This document shows, piece after piece, positions 60,835 to 64,000 of a stretch of 64,000 nt of DNA. Position 1 is the stretch's first letter. Every line of letters begins with the position of its first letter. The stretch is from Luteimonas sp. J29. GTDB lineage: Bacteria > Pseudomonadota > Gammaproteobacteria > Xanthomonadales > Xanthomonadaceae. Location: contig NZ_AWZR01000007.1 in NCBI RefSeq assembly GCF_000472505.1, forward strand, positions 62,001 to 126,000, given 5' to 3'. A program made the translations under genes and the position numbers. The notes beneath the pieces were generated by a model. It was given only the letters and a program-made list of their open reading frames with translations. It was not told the origin of the DNA and did no database searches.

Positions 60835-62301
60835 ATGACGGAACGACGCGGAGCACCAGGGGCCAGCCAGGCGATGCCGGACGGTTACGACGAGATGTAT
60901 GCCGCCGACGGCAGCGTCCGCCCCCACTACGCGGCCTTCCAGCGCTGGCTGGAGGAAACCCCCGACCTGCAGGTGGCGCACAAGCGCCGCCAGGCCGAGA
61001 TCTCGTTCCACCGCGTCGGCATCACCTTCTCGGTCTACGGCGAGGAAGCCGGCACCGAGCGCCTGATCCCCTTCGACCTGGCGCCACGCATCGTCCCCGC
61101 CGCGGAATGGCGGATGCTCGAGGCCGGGCTCCGCCAGCGCGTGCATGCGCTCAACCTGTTCCTCGGCGACGTGTACGGCGAGCAGCGCATCCTCAAGGAC
61201 GGCCGGATCCCGCTCGACCTGGTCACGGAGAACGGCGAGTACCGGCACGAGATGCGCGGGTTCCAGGTGCCGGGCGGCGTGTACTCGCACATCTCCGGCA
61301 TCGACCTGGTGCGCGCCGGCGACGGCGAGTACTACGTCCTCGAGGACAACCTGCGGGTGCCGTCGGGCGTGTCGTACATGCTCGAGAACCGGCGGATGAT
61401 GACCCGCCTGCTCCCGGAACTGTTCGCGCGGCTGCAGATCGCGCCGGTCGAGCGCTACCCCGACACCCTGCTCGACGTGCTGCGCCAGGCCGCGCCGGGC
61501 GGCATCGACCACCCGGTCGTGGCGGTGCTCACCCCCGGCGCGGCCAACTCCGCCTACTTCGAACACGCCTTCCTCGCCCAGCAGATGGGCGTGGAGCTGG
61601 TGGAGGGCGCCGACCTGTTCGTGCGCGACGACATGGTCTACATGCGCACCACCCGGGGGCCGCAGCGGGTGCACGTGCTGTACCGGCGCATCAACGACGA
61701 CTTCCTCGACCCGACGGTCTTCCGCCCCGGCTCCCTGCTCGGCGTGCCGGGCCTGTTCCGCGCCTACCGCGCCGGCAACGTGACCCTGGCCAACGCGCCT
61801 GGCACCGGCGTGGGCGACGACAAGTCGGTCTATCCCTACGTGCCGGAGATGATCCGGTACTACCTGAGCGAAGAACCCATCCTGCACAACGTGCCGACCT
61901 GGCAGCTGCGCCATCCCGACGACCTGAAGTACACGCTCGAGCACCTGCACGAACTGGTGGTCAAGGAAGTGCACGGCGCGGGCGGCTACGGCATGCTGGT
62001 CGGCCCGGCGTCGACCAGGGCGGAGGTCGAGGCGTTCCGCGAACGGATCCTGGCCAACCCCGCCAACTACATCGCGCAGCCCACGCTCTCGCTCTCGACC
62101 TGCCCCACCTTCGTCGAAAGCGGCCTCGCCCCCCGCCACATCGACCTGCGCCCGTACATCCTCAGCGGCCACCGCATCCAGGTGGTGCCCGGCGGGCTGA
62201 CCCGGGTGGCGCTGCGCGAGGGCTCGCTGGTGGTGAACTCCTCGCAGGGCGGCGGCACCAAGGACACCTGGGTGCTGGAATCCGACGGGGGGCGGCCCTG
62301 A
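60835..62301 (+). CDS. circularly permuted ATP-grasp protein (Anbu cluster)
   Basis: 488 residues. The middle shows the permuted ATP-grasp features DLVRAGDGEYYVLEDNLRVP, VYMRTTRGPQRVHVLYRRIN then DDFLDP, and VVKEVHGAGGYGMLVGPAS. Members of this DUF404/DUF407 type are encoded with alpha-E and Anbu proteins and probably make a peptide or similar bond. The adjacent alpha-E gene overlaps by 1 base (TGATG). ATG 60835 or ATG 60874 (MPDGYDEMYAADG) may be the start; the second begins closer to the usual family N-terminus. Confidence 0.9.
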   Translation: MTERRGAPGASQAMPDGYDEMYAADGSVRPHYAAFQRWLEETPDLQVAHKRRQAEISFHRVGITFSVYGEEAGTERLIPFDLAPRIVPAAEWRMLEAGLRQRVHALNLFLGDVYGEQRILKDGRIPLDLVTENGEYRHEMRGFQVPGGVYSHISGIDLVRAGDGEYYVLEDNLRVPSGVSYMLENRRMMTRLLPELFARLQIAPVERYPDTLLDVLRQAAPGGIDHPVVAVLTPGAANSAYFEHAFLAQQMGVELVEGADLFVRDDMVYMRTTRGPQRVHVLYRRINDDFLDPTVFRPGSLLGVPGLFRAYRAGNVTLANAPGTGVGDDKSVYPYVPEMIRYYLSEEPILHNVPTWQLRHPDDLKYTLEHLHELVVKEVHGAGGYGMLVGPASTRAEVEAFRERILANPANYIAQPTLSLSTCPTFVESGLAPRHIDLRPYILSGHRIQVVPGGLTRVALREGSLVVNSSQGGGTKDTWVLESDGGRP

Positions 62302-63302
62302 TGCTGTGCCGGACCGCCAGCGACCTGTACTGGGCCGCGCGCCACATCGAACGCGCCGAGAACACGGCGCGCCTGATCGACACCACCCTGCGGATCGCGA
62401 TGCTTCCCGAGCGCTACGACCGCGGCAAGGCCGAAGCCGCGCCCTGGCGGCGCGCGGCCGATGCGCTGGGGCTGGCCGACGTGGTGCGCAACCGCTACGG
62501 CCGCATCGACTCCGACAGCGTGCTGCGCCACCTGCTGCTGTCGCCGGAGAATCCCTCGTCGGTCTACAGCAGCCTGCGCACGGCGCGCGAGTGCGCGCGC
62601 GCCCAGCGCGTCGCGATCACCTCGGAGATGTACGAGGACCTCAACACCTCGTGGCTGGAGATCCGGGCCCAGACCTGGGGCAGGCTGCATGCCGACGGGG
62701 TCAGCAACCTGCTGGAGTGGGTGAAGGGGCGTTCGGCGTCGTTCCGCGGGGTCACCATCGGCACCCTCGGCCGCGGCGAGGGCTACCAGTTCCTGCAGCT
62801 CGGCGCCTTCATCGAACGCGGCGACTGGGCGATCCGCCTGCTCGACCTCGCCGGCAGCGAAAGCAGGACCGACGGGCGCGAACAGGACGCGGTCGACTAC
62901 TTCCGCTGGAGCGCGCTGCTGCAGTCGCTGTCGGCGTTCGAGACCTACCGCCGGCTCCACCGGCAACCGGTCGGCGCCGCGGGCGTGATCGACCTGATGC
63001 TGCTGCAGGACCGCAACCCGCGCTCGCTGCTGACCTGCACCGCCAAGGCGCACTCGGTGCTGCAGGCGCTGGCCGGCGGCGCGAACCTGGAAGTCGTGCG
63101 CCAGGCCGGCGCGCTGTCGGCCCAATGCCGCTACGCCCGCATCGACGAGATCCTCGGGCTCGGCCTGGAACCCTGGCTGCAGGACGCCATGGCCCGGCTG
63201 ACCCGGCTCGGCGACGCCATCCACCGCCAGTTCATGGTGTCCACCGACGTCGCCGCGCCGGTCGCGCCCGGTCCCGCGCGCCACTGGGGCCAGGACCAGT
63301 AA
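62301..63302 (+). CDS. alpha-E domain protein (Anbu cluster)
   Basis: 333 residues, all-helical. The alpha-E (DUF403) signature CRTASDLYWAARHIERAENT followed by ARLIDTTLR opens the protein; MYEDLNTSWLEIRAQTWGRL and YQFLQLGAFIERGDWAIRLL follow. It has no known activity of its own and always accompanies the ATP-grasp partner. Translation is coupled to the preceding gene by the one-base overlap. The Anbu gene follows 70 bases downstream. Confidence 0.92.
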   Translation: MLCRTASDLYWAARHIERAENTARLIDTTLRIAMLPERYDRGKAEAAPWRRAADALGLADVVRNRYGRIDSDSVLRHLLLSPENPSSVYSSLRTARECARAQRVAITSEMYEDLNTSWLEIRAQTWGRLHADGVSNLLEWVKGRSASFRGVTIGTLGRGEGYQFLQLGAFIERGDWAIRLLDLAGSESRTDGREQDAVDYFRWSALLQSLSAFETYRRLHRQPVGAAGVIDLMLLQDRNPRSLLTCTAKAHSVLQALAGGANLEVVRQAGALSAQCRYARIDEILGLGLEPWLQDAMARLTRLGDAIHRQFMVSTDVAAPVAPGPARHWGQDQ

Positions 63303-63372
63303 CGCATTCCACAAAGGTATGCCGGGCCTGCACAATGCATGGACCCGGGGCCGCAACCCGAAGCCTGACGAC

Positions 63373-64000
63373 ATGACCTATTGCATCGGCATCAACCTCG
63401 ACGAAGGCATGCTGTTCGCCTCCGACTCCCGCACCAATGCCGGCGTCGACGACGTCCGCCGCTTCGGCAAGATGCGCGTGTTCGCCGTGGACGGCGACCG
63501 GGTCATCGTCACCCTGTCGGCCGGCAACCTCTCGCTCACCCAGAACACGCTCAACCTGCTCGAGCACCGCGCCAACCACGGCGACGGCGTGGGCCTGTAC
63601 AACGCGCAGTCGATGTTCGAGGTGGCGACCCTGGTCGGCGACGCCATGCGCGAGATCCGCAAGCGCGACGAGCCGTACCTGCGCGACAGCGGGATCGACG
63701 CCAGCGGCACCTTCATCGTCGGCGGCCAGATCAGGGGCGAGGCGCCGCGGCTGTTCCTGGTCTATTCGGAAGGCAACTTCATCGAGTCCAACCCTGACAC
63801 GCCCTGGTTCCAGACCGGCGAGATCAAGTTCGGCAAGCCGATCCTCGACCGCGTGGTCACGCCGCAGACGAGCCTGTCCGAGGCGGCCAAGTGCATGCTG
63901 GTCTCGTTCGACTCGACGATGCGATCCAACCTCTCGGTCGGGCCGCCGATCGACGTGCTGATGTACCGGCGCGACGCGCTGTCGGTCGGCGTGCAGCAGC
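63373..64000 (+). CDS. Anbu-type proteasome-related peptidase (cut by window end)
   Basis: The first about 209 residues of a protein of the proteasome/HslV superfamily. The sequence begins MTYCIGINLDEGMLFASDSR then TNAGVDDVRRFGK, the Anbu (ancestral beta subunit) form, in which Thr2 would be the N-terminal nucleophile after removal of Met. GEIKFGKPILDRVV and SFDSTMRSNLSVGPPIDVL are later conserved parts. Anbu rings are unlike HslV in that they do not form closed chambers, and their role is not settled. Its place after the ATP-grasp and alpha-E genes is the known conserved cluster; the transglutaminase-like partner often found there is not between them in this window. Confidence 0.9.
   Translation, partial: MTYCIGINLDEGMLFASDSRTNAGVDDVRRFGKMRVFAVDGDRVIVTLSAGNLSLTQNTLNLLEHRANHGDGVGLYNAQSMFEVATLVGDAMREIRKRDEPYLRDSGIDASGTFIVGGQIRGEAPRLFLVYSEGNFIESNPDTPWFQTGEIKFGKPILDRVVTPQTSLSEAAKCMLVSFDSTMRSNLSVGPPIDVLMYRRDALSVGVQQ

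Overview
The window is a GC-rich, densely coding proteobacterial chromosome segment. The gene content points to the Xanthomonadales (Lysobacteraceae; Lysobacter, Luteimonas or Stenotrophomonas-like). The cues are the metX-metB-hom methionine operon, two very large TonB-dependent receptors (TBDRs) with Xanthomonas-style signal peptides, a FadE-type acyl-CoA dehydrogenase with a divergent TetR, a lone HemP, and a REP element with the GGAGCGGCTTCAGCC core common in this group. The taxon is inferred from gene content; no rRNA or other marker is present. No tRNA, rRNA, CRISPR array, prophage or replication origin was seen.

Layout. 1-2.8 kb (minus strand): the methionine operon metX-metB-hom (hom cut by the window edge), preceded by a palindromic operator, a sigma70-like promoter and a SAM-I (S-box) riboswitch whose expression platform appears to hide the metX ribosome-binding site. 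2.8-12.6 kb: housekeeping and envelope genes (beta-propeller lipoprotein, M23 peptidase, prfC, HlyIII, AsmA, CBS protein, GT2 glycosyltransferase, mtgA, hslO). 12.7-29 kb: the most unusual region. Two co-oriented TBDR genes with near-identical promoters bracket four TPR-fused enzymes (two sulfotransferases, a 2OG-Fe(II) oxygenase and an Asp/Asn beta-hydroxylase) and two small predicted exported proteins. An ISL3 element sits in the T-run of the first TBDR's terminator. 29-33.7 kb: XRE and TetR regulators, fadE and a DUF4442 thioesterase-like gene. 33.7-41 kb: a REP element, MFS carrier, GMC oxidoreductase, M48 protease with LemA, and a serine hydrolase.

41.4-46.9 kb (minus strand): histone H1-like protein, a candidate small RNA, a gene-poor stretch, then gcvH, gcvT, a CDF metal exporter and the NfeD/SPFH pair. 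47-50.8 kb: ECF sigma factor, membrane partner and PDZ protein; a Fur-box-controlled hemP; an aldo/keto reductase. 50.9-59.2 kb: a GGDEF protein with a degenerate signature, a nucleoside transporter with a ribokinase, DUF1508, dusB, and a tightly overlapped phospholipid module (CDP-alcohol phosphatidyltransferase, PlsC, CdsA). 59.3-64 kb: metK, with an operator resembling the one in front of metX, then the Anbu cluster (ATP-grasp, alpha-E, Anbu proteasome homologue; the last is cut by the window end).

Two regulatory stories stand out. One is a methionine/SAM regulon linking metX-metB-hom and metK through a shared 24-bp palindrome, with a riboswitch added at metX. The other is a candidate protein- or peptide-modification locus linked to TonB-dependent receptors. 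Coding assignments rest on motif recognition from the sequence alone; no database search was run.
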